This document shows positions 1 to 8,898 of a stretch of DNA of 64,000 bases, piece after piece. The position numbers were made by a program, and so were the translations under genes. Origin of the DNA: Mycolicibacterium rhodesiae JS60 (GTDB taxonomy: Bacteria; Actinomycetota; Actinomycetes; Mycobacteriales; Mycobacteriaceae); assembly GCA_000230935.2 (NCBI GenBank), contig AGIQ01000008.1:62001-126000 (forward strand). Reading direction: 5' to 3'. Position 1 is the first letter of the stretch. Every line of letters starts with the position of its first letter. The notes under the pieces are model-generated. The model was not told the origin of the DNA, did not search any database, and saw nothing but the letters and a program-made list of their open reading frames with translations.

Positions 1-203
1 GCCCTACCGAACCAGATTCGCGGGTCGACCTGTCTGGACAAGGTCTCGACCCAATGTGCGCGAATCGCGTCGCGTCCGCGATGCGGTTCACCGAACGGGC
101 CGCGATGGTAGTATGCGTCGTCGGTGAAGAGGCCGGCGATCGAAGTTGGATCCCTTTGTCGCCAACACGACTCGAGAGCGCTGATCCACTCGTCGGCGCT
201 CAT
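1..203 (-). CDS. SnoaL-like (NTF2-fold) protein, 3' end cut by window edge
   Basis: An open frame starts with ATG at 203 and runs off the left edge (67 codons visible). It begins MSADEWISALESC and continues with a stretch ending AGLFTDDAYYHRGPFG, then PHRGRDAIRAHW. Regular spacing of Trp, FTDDAYY and RGRDAIRAHW is typical of the first half of SnoaL-like/NTF2-fold proteins, a cone-shaped fold used by small polyketide cyclases, isomerases and hydrolases. A GGATGG ribosome site precedes the ATG. It lies 10 bases after the isoprenyl-synthase-like gene on the same strand, so it is probably the third gene of that operon. The catalytic residues are not visible, so the reaction cannot be named. Confidence 0.7.
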   Translation of the reverse strand, partial: MSADEWISALESCWRQRDPTSIAGLFTDDAYYHRGPFGEPHRGRDAIRAHWVETLSRQVDPRIWFGR

Positions 204-213
204 AGGTCCATCC

Positions 214-1239
214 TCACCGGAATTGAAACTGCGGAAAGAGGGATATCGTCTCGTCGATGAGCCCAGCTAGCTCAGTGACACACTGCGGGTCACCGCCGAG
301 CGACGCGAGCGTGTCGCGAGCGGCACGGACAATGGGCTGGATCGTCTCTGCGTAGCTCGAAACGATGTCCGCTGCCAACATCGCTCGCTTCAGTTCAGCC
401 CGCGCCTCCTTCGAAGTGCGCGCTTGCCGGTGAAGGTCGATCAATTCCGCACGACGGGCAGTCGACACAGTTTCTAGGAGATGAACGAGCAGGTAGGTCG
501 CCGTTCCGTTCCGCAGATCTTCGTCGCGATCGGTGGCCAGGTCGCGCTGGTCGTTGACCAGTTGACGAAGCACTCCGAGCGCCCTACCGAACGAGCGCCA
601 GGCATCGACCCGATCGGCATCGCACTCCGCGAGCTGCGCGGCGAGCGCGGCGGACATCCCGTAGGGCGCGCCCGTCTTGCCCTCGTAGTTGCGCAGCACA
701 TCGTCGAGAGTTGCGGTCTCCGCGTCGAGAGCCAGGTCGGTCAGCTGTCCGCCCAATGCGTCGATACATCCGTTGCCGTACTCGGTGACCAACCGGAACC
801 GAACTGCATCGGATACGGCCAGATCACCAAAGATAGTGAGCGGCAGATAATTACCTACCGCAATTGCGGTCATCACCCCGCGGTTGAACTCCGCGGGATC
901 GGATTGCGCGAGTTGCGGAGTGTCGATCATGTCGTCCAGATACCTTGCCGCCGCCCACCACAGTGTGTGAATGAGCGCTACGGGTGTCGCGCGCAACGGC
1001 GCAGCGGTCTCGGCGCCGAACACGAGTACGGGCAGCATGACGATGCCGTTGATACTGGGCGCGGAGCCGTCCAGTGGAATCATGGCGAAGAACGTGTCGA
1101 CGAACGTCCCCATCGCGAGATCGCCGGTTGAATTGCTGGCCAACAGCCGTTCAGTCATCGCCGAAGCTTGTGCTGCGACCTCCGCCAGCGCGCGTTGCTG
1201 TGCGGTCACGTCGAACGCATCGCGTCGTAGCGTTCCCAT
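214..1239 (-). CDS. Class I isoprenoid synthase-like protein (divergent polyprenyl synthetase family)
   Basis: A 341-residue all-alpha protein with the two Mg-binding Asp motifs of trans-isoprenyl diphosphate synthases: DDMID near residue 101 and NDQRD near residue 228. The rest of the catalytic set is altered. The N-terminal GGKR(L)RP motif that binds isopentenyl diphosphate is replaced by NGIVMLP, and the Lys of the C-terminal K-x-T-L-P element is Thr (NGTATYLL). It should therefore bind an allylic diphosphate but may not elongate chains in the usual way; a terpene synthase or a ComQ-like prenyltransferase are alternatives. It starts one base after the stop of the MmpL gene (TGACATG), so the two are co-translated. 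Family assignment is firm, reaction is not. Confidence 0.8.
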   Translation of the reverse strand: MGTLRRDAFDVTAQQRALAEVAAQASAMTERLLASNSTGDLAMGTFVDTFFAMIPLDGSAPSINGIVMLPVLVFGAETAAPLRATPVALIHTLWWAAARYLDDMIDTPQLAQSDPAEFNRGVMTAIAVGNYLPLTIFGDLAVSDAVRFRLVTEYGNGCIDALGGQLTDLALDAETATLDDVLRNYEGKTGAPYGMSAALAAQLAECDADRVDAWRSFGRALGVLRQLVNDQRDLATDRDEDLRNGTATYLLVHLLETVSTARRAELIDLHRQARTSKEARAELKRAMLAADIVSSYAETIQPIVRAARDTLASLGGDPQCVTELAGLIDETISLFPQFQFR

Positions 1240-1240
1240 G

Positions 1241-3529
1241 TCAATTCGCCGCCAATTGCGCTGTCAGTTGGGGCACGGTCAGTTGCTGGCGACGACGGAC
1301 CCCACTCGCGAGCAGGTGCGCGGGACGCCGTCGCCAGTGAGGCGCCCACCAGTTCGCGCGACCCATCATCCTCATCGCGGCGGGCATGAGGATCGCGCGA
1401 ATTAATGTGGCATCGAACAGGATTGCCAGCGTCAACCCGACGCCTAGCAACTTGACGAACGACACCGCAGATGTGGCCATGGCGATGAACACGACTGACA
1501 TGATCAGTGCCGCTGCAGTGACGACGGGGCCAACGCGTTGCAGCCCGCGCATCACCGCGAGGTTGGTGTCGCCGTGCGCGCGATACTCCTCAGTAATGCG
1601 CGACAACAGGAACACTTCGTAGTCCATGGACAGCCCGAACGCGAGGCAAATGATGAGGATCGGGACCGGTGCAGGCAGTGTCCCGGTGACAGCGAAATCT
1701 CCAACCAGCCACTTGAGGTGACCCTCCTGAAAGATGAACACCATCGCGCCGAGGGTCGCAGACAGGCTGACTACGTTGAGCAGCAACGCCTTGATCGGCA
1801 GTACCACGCTTCGAGTGAACGCGAACAGCACGCTGAACATCGCCAGCACCATCAGTGCCACCGCCAACGGAACTCGGTCAAACAAGGCATCTTTGGTGTC
1901 GGCGTTCTCTGCAGTGAGTCCGCCGACATGCACGGTGCCTGGAGCTGGTGTTCCGCGTATCTGATCAAGCAGCAGGCTGGCCGCGTCGCTGTAGGGATCG
2001 ACGTCTGGGATCAGCCGTAGATAGGCGCCATTCGCGTCGGGCACCGGCCTTTGGCCTATCCGTTGCCCGTCGACATAGCTTGTCATTCCGAGCTTTACGG
2101 CCACGACATGCGGCAACTGTGACAGCGTCCCGGCGTACCCGTCCAGCTGATCCGCGCTCGCGGAATCGTCGAGGACCACATCCATTGCAGCGGTCGCTTG
2201 TGCCGGGAATTCGGAGCGGATCACGTCGCCGACACTTCGGCTTTCAATCGTCGCCGGCAGCGACCGGTCATCCGGAAAGTTCAAGCGGATGGCACCGAAA
2301 GGTGCCGCGAGCACCAGCGACAGCAGCAGCACCGCGCCCCCCATCAGGACCGGCCTACGCATGACCAGCCGTGAACTGCGGAACCAGAACCCGTCTTCGT
2401 CAGCCCGTGCTTCGGCCGGTTTGCGACGCCCAAACACCTGCGGAATCACCCGGCGCACGTCGGCCGAGTCGATTCGCGAACCCAGAAGTCGCAACAAGGC
2501 GGGCATGACAACGAGCGCGCACACCGTCGCGAGCAGGATCACACCGACACACGCATAGGCGATCGAACGCAGGAACATCATCGGGAAGGCAAGCAGCGCC
2601 AATACGGAAAGCGTCACCGTGGCGGCCGAGAACACGACGGTGCGGCCGGCGGTTCGAACCGACTCGATGATCGCATCATCGAGGGACTGAGCCCGAGTCC
2701 GCTCCTCACGGAACCTGGTGAGCACCAAAAGGCTGTAGTCGATGGCCAGAGCCAGACCGACGATCGTCGTCACGTTGAGCGCATAGTTGGACACCGGGGT
2801 GACATTCGACAACAACGCGAGAAGGCCGAGTGAACCCACGATCGACAGCACACCGATGACCAACGGCAAGCCGGCTGCCACGAGACTGCCGAACACCAGC
2901 GTCATCAGCAGCAGGATTATCGGCATCGCGATTGCTTCACTGATCGCCAAGTCGTGGTTGAGCTGATCGGTCACATCGTTGTAGCTGACCGCCTCACCGC
3001 CGAGTTCGAGCTTCAGCGGACCGCGCTCGGTGCCACGGTAGGTAGCAGTGAGGCGTCTGGCTGCCGCCGCGAACTCGCGCTCGTCGCCTTCGACGTGTGC
3101 CACGATTAGCGCCTTCGTCCCGTCCTTGCCGCGGAGCAATTCGGACTGGCCTGGTCCCCAGTACGAGCTGACCGTCGTGATACCAGGCGTGGCAGCAAGC
3201 TGCTGAGTTAGCGCCTCGCCAGCGGCAACCGCAATGGGATCGTCGACAGAGCCGCCGCCGACGTTCGTCGCGAGAATCACCAGGTTCGGTTTGCCGACGT
3301 GAAAGCGCTGCTCGAGCGCGGCAGCGGCGCGCTGCGATTCGGAAGAACTGCTATAGAAGCCGCCGCCTGACAGCCGCTCGCTGATCCCCGACCCGTATGC
3401 AAGTGCGGCAAACATGAATACCAAGGTCGCGGCGAGAACCGCCTTCGGCCGGGCCACCGCTAGTCGTGCGAGGCGGTCTAGCATGATTGCCTTCACTTCC
3501 GTCACTGCCGCCGGAACAGCGGTGGACAC
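1241..3529 (-). CDS. MmpL-family RND transporter
   Basis: A 762-residue inner-membrane protein of the MMPL/RND family. It has one N-terminal membrane segment, a roughly 150-residue periplasmic domain, a five-helix block, then the same plan repeated. The conserved Asp-Tyr pairs of the proton path are present in both halves (DYSLLVLTRFREER and DYEVFLLSRITEEY). It is shorter than lipid-exporting mycobacterial MmpLs (about 950 residues) and lacks a long cytoplasmic tail, like the small actinobacterial MMPL proteins. The upstream GTG/ATG choices (3529 or ATG at 3484) change only a poorly conserved leader. It leads an operon with the isoprenoid-synthase-like gene, which suggests export of an isoprenoid, though the cargo cannot be read from sequence. 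Confidence 0.88.
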   Translation of the reverse strand: MSTAVPAAVTEVKAIMLDRLARLAVARPKAVLAATLVFMFAALAYGSGISERLSGGGFYSSSSESQRAAAALEQRFHVGKPNLVILATNVGGGSVDDPIAVAAGEALTQQLAATPGITTVSSYWGPGQSELLRGKDGTKALIVAHVEGDEREFAAAARRLTATYRGTERGPLKLELGGEAVSYNDVTDQLNHDLAISEAIAMPIILLLMTLVFGSLVAAGLPLVIGVLSIVGSLGLLALLSNVTPVSNYALNVTTIVGLALAIDYSLLVLTRFREERTRAQSLDDAIIESVRTAGRTVVFSAATVTLSVLALLAFPMMFLRSIAYACVGVILLATVCALVVMPALLRLLGSRIDSADVRRVIPQVFGRRKPAEARADEDGFWFRSSRLVMRRPVLMGGAVLLLSLVLAAPFGAIRLNFPDDRSLPATIESRSVGDVIRSEFPAQATAAMDVVLDDSASADQLDGYAGTLSQLPHVVAVKLGMTSYVDGQRIGQRPVPDANGAYLRLIPDVDPYSDAASLLLDQIRGTPAPGTVHVGGLTAENADTKDALFDRVPLAVALMVLAMFSVLFAFTRSVVLPIKALLLNVVSLSATLGAMVFIFQEGHLKWLVGDFAVTGTLPAPVPILIICLAFGLSMDYEVFLLSRITEEYRAHGDTNLAVMRGLQRVGPVVTAAALIMSVVFIAMATSAVSFVKLLGVGLTLAILFDATLIRAILMPAAMRMMGRANWWAPHWRRRPAHLLASGVRRRQQLTVPQLTAQLAAN

Positions 3530-3801
3530 CTCGTGTCTTCTTCGTTGGTTTGTGACGGATAAATCTTCAGTCGCGTTCGCTGCAACGAGCGCAGTAGAGC
3601 CCTACTGCAATCGCGACCGGTTCGCCCCGCGCTACATCGATGACCATCCCTCAGTGGTCCTGCGGAGTAACCCAGAGGTAATGCAGCCCACTGGCGTGTT
3701 AGCGCCAGCTTGTCGGCGTCGGTGTTAGGGTGAGATTCCGTGGGTAGGCAGGCCCCAGCGAGTTCACAGCGATCCCCTGCCCGTCGTCACGGAGGTCGTC
3801 C

Positions 3802-5562
3802 TTGCCACCATTGCGCAAGCATCCGCAGACCGCTACCAAGCATCTCTTCGTCAGCGGTGGAGTCGTTTCGTCCCTTGGCAAGGGCCTGACGGCAAGCAGT
3901 CTCGGTCAGTTGCTGACCGCGCGCGGGCTGCAGGTGACGATGCAGAAGCTGGACCCCTACCTCAACGTCGACCCGGGAACGATGAACCCGTTCCAGCACG
4001 GCGAGGTGTTCGTCACCGAGGACGGCGCAGAGACCGATCTCGACGTCGGCCATTACGAGCGCTTCCTGGATCGCAACCTGTCTGGTTCAGCGAATGTGAC
4101 CACCGGTCAGGTGTATTCGGCGGTGATCGCCAAGGAGCGCCGCGGCGAGTACCTCGGCGACACCGTCCAGGTGATCCCGCATATCACCGACGAGATCAAG
4201 CGCCGCATCCTGGCCATGGCCGAACCCGACGCGTCGGGCAGTCGCCCGGATGTGGTGATCACCGAGATCGGTGGCACGGTCGGTGACATCGAGTCGCTGC
4301 CGTTCCTGGAGGCTGCCCGGCAGGTCCGCCACGAGGTCGGCCGGGAGAACTGCTTCTTCCTGCATGTATCCCTGGTGCCCTACCTTGCGCCGTCGGGCGA
4401 GCTGAAGACCAAACCCACCCAGCACTCGGTGGCGGCGCTGCGCAGCATCGGTATCAGCCCCGACGCGTTGATCCTGCGCTGCGACCGCGACGTGCCCGAG
4501 CCGTTGAAGAACAAGATCGCGCTGATGTGCGACGTCGACATCGACGGCGTGATCTCCACACCGGACGCACCGTCGATCTACGACATTCCCAAGGTGCTTC
4601 ACCGCGAGGAACTCGACGCCTACGTGGTGCGCCGGCTCAATCTGCCGTTCCGCGACGTGGACTGGACACAGTGGAACGACCTGCTGAAGCGGGTGCACGA
4701 GCCCAAGGAGACCGTGCGAATCGCGTTGGTGGGCAAGTACGTCGATCTCTCCGACGCCTACCTGTCGGTGGCCGAGGCGCTGCGCGCCGGCGGGTTCGCC
4801 CACCGCGCCAAGGTCGAGATGCGCTGGGTAGCCTCCGACGACTGCGAGACCGACAGCGGTGCGGCCACCGCGCTCGGTGATGTCCATGGTGTGCTGATCC
4901 CCGGCGGGTTCGGCATCCGCGGTATCGAGGGCAAGATCGGGGCGATCCGCCATGCCCGCCAGCGGGGACTGCCGGTCCTCGGCTTGTGCCTGGGCCTGCA
5001 GTGCATCGTGATCGAGGCGGCCCGATCGGTCGGCTTGACCGAAGCCAACTCGGCCGAATTCGACGAGGGCACACCGGATCCGGTGATCTCGACGATGGCC
5101 GATCAGCGTGACGCGGTGGCAGGCGAAGCCGACCTTGGCGGCACCATGCGGCTGGGCGCCTACCCGGCGACGCTGGAAGCGGGATCGATCGTGGCCGAAG
5201 CCTATGAATCCACGCATGTCTCCGAGCGGCACCGGCATCGCTACGAGGTCAACAACACCTACCGCGACAAGATCACCGAGAGCGGACTGCGGTTCTCGGG
5301 GACCTCACCGGACGGGCACCTGGTCGAGTTCGTCGAGTATCCGCGTGAGGTGCATCCGTTCCTGGTCGGTACGCAGGCTCACCCGGAGCTGAAGAGTCGG
5401 CCGACCCGTCCGCATCCGCTGTTCGTCTCGTTCATCGGTGCGGCGATCGACTACAAGGCCGCCGAGCGGTTGCCGGTCGAGATCCCCGAACAGCACTCCA
5501 ACGGCAAGGAACCCGCGGCGCAGCAGGCCGAGCAAGTTCCAGAGCACTCATCTCGTGGCTGA
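3802..5562 (+). CDS. pyrG: CTP synthase
   Basis: Converts UTP to CTP using ATP and glutamine. The 586-residue product has the amidoligase P-loop GGVVSSLGKG (residues 19–28) and a class I glutaminase domain with the nucleophile Cys near residue 396 in LGLCLGLQC, followed by the His/Glu pair in the HPELKSRP region. The TTG at 3802 is preferred because GGAGG lies 6 bases upstream (3791–3795). The M. tuberculosis protein begins at the equivalent of the internal TTG at 3811, three residues later, which has poorer spacing. The acidic 30-residue tail is typical for mycobacteria. It is the first gene of the housekeeping block, and the Nudix gene overlaps its 3' end by 8 bases. Confidence 0.98.
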   Translation: MPPLRKHPQTATKHLFVSGGVVSSLGKGLTASSLGQLLTARGLQVTMQKLDPYLNVDPGTMNPFQHGEVFVTEDGAETDLDVGHYERFLDRNLSGSANVTTGQVYSAVIAKERRGEYLGDTVQVIPHITDEIKRRILAMAEPDASGSRPDVVITEIGGTVGDIESLPFLEAARQVRHEVGRENCFFLHVSLVPYLAPSGELKTKPTQHSVAALRSIGISPDALILRCDRDVPEPLKNKIALMCDVDIDGVISTPDAPSIYDIPKVLHREELDAYVVRRLNLPFRDVDWTQWNDLLKRVHEPKETVRIALVGKYVDLSDAYLSVAEALRAGGFAHRAKVEMRWVASDDCETDSGAATALGDVHGVLIPGGFGIRGIEGKIGAIRHARQRGLPVLGLCLGLQCIVIEAARSVGLTEANSAEFDEGTPDPVISTMADQRDAVAGEADLGGTMRLGAYPATLEAGSIVAEAYESTHVSERHRHRYEVNNTYRDKITESGLRFSGTSPDGHLVEFVEYPREVHPFLVGTQAHPELKSRPTRPHPLFVSFIGAAIDYKAAERLPVEIPEQHSNGKEPAAQQAEQVPEHSSRG

Positions 5563-6178
5563 ACACGATTTCGAGACCGTATCCTCTGAAACCGCTTATC
5601 GCGGAAACATTCTCGCCCTCCGTGTCGACCAGGTCCGGATGCCGGGCGGCCACGTCGCCAAGCGCGAGGTCGTCGAACACTACGGCGCGGTCGCGGTCGT
5701 CGCGGTCGACGAGCATGGCCGGGTGGCGCTGGTCTACCAGTACCGCCATCCGATCGGTCGCCGGCTGTGGGAGCTGCCCGCCGGCCTGCTCGACGAACCT
5801 GGGGAAGATCCGGCGACGGCGGCGGCTCGCGAACTATGTGAAGAAACCGGATTGACCGCCGACCGGTGGGATGTGCTCGTCGATCTGATCTCCTCACCGG
5901 GCTTCAGCGACGAGGCATTGCGGGTGTATCTGGCCCGGGTGCTGACCGATGTCGGACGCCCCGACGGTCACGACGAAGAAGCCGATATGACCGTGCACTG
6001 GGTGCACATCACCGACGCCGTGCAGCAGGTGCTGGCCGGAGAGATCGTGAATTCCACTGCAGTAGCGGGCATTCTGGCCGCCCACGCGGTGATCGTGGAC
6101 GGCAAGCCGACCCGGCCCGTCGACACGCCGTTCCCCGATCGCCCGACGGCGTTCGCCGCGGGAAAGGCCCGCACATGA
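5555..6178 (+). CDS. Nudix hydrolase, ADP-ribose pyrophosphatase type
   Basis: A 207-residue protein, the same length as its M. tuberculosis counterpart Rv1700, which hydrolyses ADP-ribose to AMP and ribose 5-phosphate. The Nudix box is seen around residues 87–110 as GLLDEPGE followed by RELCEETGL, with the metal-binding RExxEE core intact. A longer upstream reading frame exists, but the product before AEHDFETVSSET is only pyrG read in another frame. The GTG at 5555 is therefore the start, overlapping the pyrG stop by 8 bases. Its stop overlaps the xerD start as ATGA, so expression is coupled in both directions. Confidence 0.94.
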   Translation: MAEHDFETVSSETAYRGNILALRVDQVRMPGGHVAKREVVEHYGAVAVVAVDEHGRVALVYQYRHPIGRRLWELPAGLLDEPGEDPATAAARELCEETGLTADRWDVLVDLISSPGFSDEALRVYLARVLTDVGRPDGHDEEADMTVHWVHITDAVQQVLAGEIVNSTAVAGILAAHAVIVDGKPTRPVDTPFPDRPTAFAAGKART

Positions 6179-7122
6179 CGACAGCACGGGCAGCCGCGCT
6201 GGACGGGCAGCTGCAGGGCTACCTCGACCACCTCACCATCGAGCGCGGGGTGGCGGCCAACACCATCAGCTCCTACCGGCGCGATCTGCGCCGCTACCTC
6301 GAGCACCTGAGCCTGCGCGGCATCGATGATCTGGCCGACGTCACCGAGAACGACGTCAGCGATTTCCTGGTGGCGCTTCGCCGCGGTGATCCTGACGCCG
6401 GCACTGTGCCGCTGTCGGCGGTCTCGGCCGCGCGGGCCCTGATCGCGGTCCGCGGGTTTCATCGGTTCGCCGCGGCCGAAGGGATCATCGGAGTCGACGT
6501 CGCACGCGCGGTCAAGCCGCCCACCCCGAGCCGTCGGCTGCCCAAGAGCCTGACCCTCGACGAGGTGCTGGCCCTGCTCGACGGCGCGGGCGGCGACAGC
6601 CCATCCGATGGGCCGTTGACGTTGCGCAACCGGGCGATGCTGGAACTGCTGTATTCGACGGGCGCCCGGATCTCCGAGGCGGTCGGCCTCGACGTCGACG
6701 ACGTCGACACCGAGGCCCGATCGGTGCTGCTGCGCGGCAAGGGCGGCAAGCAGCGCCTGGTGCCCGTCGGCCGTCCTGCGATCGCCGCCTTGGAGGCCTA
6801 TCTGGTGCGGGGCCGCCCCGAGCTGGCGCGCCGAGGGCGGGGCACGCCGAAGATCTTCCTCAACTCCCGCGGCGGGCAGCTCTCCCGGCAGAGTGCCTGG
6901 CAGGTATTGCAGGACGCCGCCGAGCGCGCCGGGATCTCGGCGGCGGTGTCGCCACATACGCTGCGGCACTCCTTCGCCACCCACCTCCTCGACGGCGGCG
7001 CCGACGTCCGCGTGGTGCAGGAGCTGCTCGGACATGCGTCGGTCACCACCACGCAGATCTACACCCTGGTCACCGTGCACGCGCTGCGGGAGGTCTGGGC
7101 CGGCGCACATCCGCGCGCATGA
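6175..7122 (+). CDS. xerD: Tyrosine recombinase XerD
   Basis: Site-specific recombinase that, with XerC, resolves chromosome dimers at dif. The 315-residue protein has the N-terminal SAM-like DNA-binding domain and a C-terminal catalytic domain with the full active-site set: Arg165 (TGARISE), Lys near 191 (GKGGKQR), His261 and Arg264 (HTLRH), His287 (LGHAS) and nucleophile Tyr296 (IYTLV). The ATG at 6175 overlaps the Nudix stop (ATGA). The longer open frame upstream is shadow sequence of the Nudix gene. In M. tuberculosis several genes separate xerD from the parA-like gene; here they are neighbours with about 95 bases between. Confidence 0.97.
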   Translation: MTTARAAALDGQLQGYLDHLTIERGVAANTISSYRRDLRRYLEHLSLRGIDDLADVTENDVSDFLVALRRGDPDAGTVPLSAVSAARALIAVRGFHRFAAAEGIIGVDVARAVKPPTPSRRLPKSLTLDEVLALLDGAGGDSPSDGPLTLRNRAMLELLYSTGARISEAVGLDVDDVDTEARSVLLRGKGGKQRLVPVGRPAIAALEAYLVRGRPELARRGRGTPKIFLNSRGGQLSRQSAWQVLQDAAERAGISAAVSPHTLRHSFATHLLDGGADVRVVQELLGHASVTTTQIYTLVTVHALREVWAGAHPRA

Positions 7123-7216
7123 TGTCGCGGGTCTGCCATTCGCAGCGGCGACACACCGTTAGACTTTCGCGGATGTTCGCCACGCCGCCGAATCGCCTGA
7201 TGACGGGGGGCACGGC

Positions 7217-8080
7217 GTGACCGACGAGGCAGCAGACGATGCCGCTATCGGTCTCACCGGCCGCCCGCCCCGACACATTCCCGAACCACAGCCGCTGACC
7301 TCGCATGGGCCGGCCAAGGTCATCTCGATGTGTAACCAGAAGGGCGGCGTCGGCAAAACCACGTCCACGATCAACCTGGGCGCTGCGCTGGCCGAGTACG
7401 GCCGCCGCGTGCTGCTGGTGGACCTCGACCCGCAGGGCGCGCTGTCCGCCGGGTTGGGCGTGCCGCACTACGAGCTGGCTCACACGGTGCACAACCTGAT
7501 GATCGAGCCCCGGGTGAGCATCGACGAGGTGCTGATCAACACCCGGGTCAAGAACCTGGACCTGGTGCCCAGCAATATCGACCTGTCGGCCGCGGAGATT
7601 CAGTTGGTCAACGAGGTCGGCCGCGAACAGACCCTGGCGCGCGCGCTGCACCCGGTGCTCGACCGTTACGACTACGTCCTGATCGACTGCCAGCCGTCGC
7701 TGGGCCTGCTGACCGTCAATGCGCTGGCCTGCTCCGACGGGGTGGTCATTCCGACCGAGTGCGAGTACTTCTCGCTGCGCGGTCTGGCGCTGCTCACCGA
7801 CACCGTCGACAAGGTGCGCGAGCGGCTCAATCCGCGGCTGGCGATCAGCGGCATTCTGATCACCCGCTTCGACAACCGCACGGTCAACGCCCGTGAGGTG
7901 ATGGCCCGCGTACTGGAACGCTTCGGCGATCTGGTGTTCGACACCGTCATCACCCGCACCGTGCGCTTTCCCGAGACCAGTGTCGCCGGCGAGCCCATCA
8001 CCACCTGGGCGCCCAAATCCGTTGGCGCACAGGCATACCGATCGCTGGCCCGTGAGGTCATCGATCGGTTCGGCAAGTGA
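7217..8080 (+). CDS. ParA/Soj-like ATPase of the scpAB operon
   Basis: A 287-residue P-loop ATPase of the ParA/MinD family. The deviant Walker A KGGVGKTT lies at about residues 42–49, then LLVDLDPQGAL and YVLIDCQPSLGLLT (Walker B). No parB or parS lies next to it. Position directly before scpA and scpB matches Rv1708 of M. tuberculosis and suggests a role linked to condensin rather than plasmid-type partitioning. The GTG at 7217 follows a strong GGGGGG ribosome site. The first 32 residues before the ATPase fold are Pro/Ala-rich and probably unstructured. Its last bases overlap the scpA start as GTGA. Confidence 0.92.
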   Translation: MTDEAADDAAIGLTGRPPRHIPEPQPLTSHGPAKVISMCNQKGGVGKTTSTINLGAALAEYGRRVLLVDLDPQGALSAGLGVPHYELAHTVHNLMIEPRVSIDEVLINTRVKNLDLVPSNIDLSAAEIQLVNEVGREQTLARALHPVLDRYDYVLIDCQPSLGLLTVNALACSDGVVIPTECEYFSLRGLALLTDTVDKVRERLNPRLAISGILITRFDNRTVNAREVMARVLERFGDLVFDTVITRTVRFPETSVAGEPITTWAPKSVGAQAYRSLAREVIDRFGK

Positions 8081-8898
8081 CCGAACAGCCGGCGCCCGAA
8101 AAGGGCTTCCGTGTCAGGCTGACCAACTTCGAGGGTCCGTTCGACCTTCTGCTGCAGCTGATCTTCGCCCACCGCATGGATGTGACCGAGGTCGCACTGC
8201 ATCAGGTGACCGACGAGTTCATCGCCTACACCCGCGCGATCGGCCCCGAACTCGAGCTCGACGAGACCACCACGTTCTTGGTGATTGCCGCCACGTTGTT
8301 GGACCTCAAGGCCGCGCGGCTGCTGCCGGCCGGCCAGGTGCAAGACGAGGAGGATCTCGCGCTGCTAGAGGTTCGCGATCTGCTGTTCGCACGGCTGTTG
8401 CAGTACCGCGCGTTCAAGCACGTGGCGGAGATGTTCGCCGAGTTGGAAGCGGCGGCATTGCGGAGTTACCCGCGTGCGGTCGCCCTCGAAGACCGCTTCT
8501 CCGACCTGCTTCCCGAGGTCATGCTGGGTGTCGACGCCGCGAGCTTCGCCGAGATCGCCGCCGCCGCATTCACCCCGCGGCCGGTCCCCACCGTCCGCAC
8601 CGACCATCTGCACACGCAGCAGGTATCGGTGCCGGAGCAGGCCGAACGACTGCTGGAGTTCCTGTCGGCGCGCGGGGTGGGGCAGTGGGCGTCGTTCAAG
8701 GAGCTGATCGCCGATTGCGATGAACCCATCCAGATCGTCGGGCGCTTCCTGGCACTGCTCGAACTCTATCGGGCCCGGACGGTAGCATTTGAGCAGTTAG
8801 AACCGCTTGGTGTGCTCCAGGTTTCGTGGACCGGAGACCGGCAGGTAGACGACGAGCTGGTCAGATCCGAGTGGGAAGAAGAACCGAACCAACCATGA
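8077..8898 (+). CDS. scpA: Segregation and condensation protein ScpA
   Basis: Kleisin subunit that bridges the SMC dimer. The 273-residue product has the characteristic N-terminal SMC-neck-binding region (FRVRLTNFEGPFDLLLQLI, about residues 8–27), an acidic helical middle (LLEVRDLLFARLLQYRAF) and a C-terminal winged helix (about residues 185–255). It starts with GTG overlapping the parA-like stop, and its own stop overlaps the scpB start (ATGA). Length and order agree with Rv1709 of M. tuberculosis. Confidence 0.96.
   Translation: MTEQPAPEKGFRVRLTNFEGPFDLLLQLIFAHRMDVTEVALHQVTDEFIAYTRAIGPELELDETTTFLVIAATLLDLKAARLLPAGQVQDEEDLALLEVRDLLFARLLQYRAFKHVAEMFAELEAAALRSYPRAVALEDRFSDLLPEVMLGVDAASFAEIAAAAFTPRPVPTVRTDHLHTQQVSVPEQAERLLEFLSARGVGQWASFKELIADCDEPIQIVGRFLALLELYRARTVAFEQLEPLGVLQVSWTGDRQVDDELVRSEWEEEPNQP

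Noticed and set aside
7217..8080. ParA-like gene as part of a plasmid or origin partition locus
   Set aside because: No parB, parS-like repeats or DnaA boxes nearby; the scpA/scpB context is the conserved chromosomal one.
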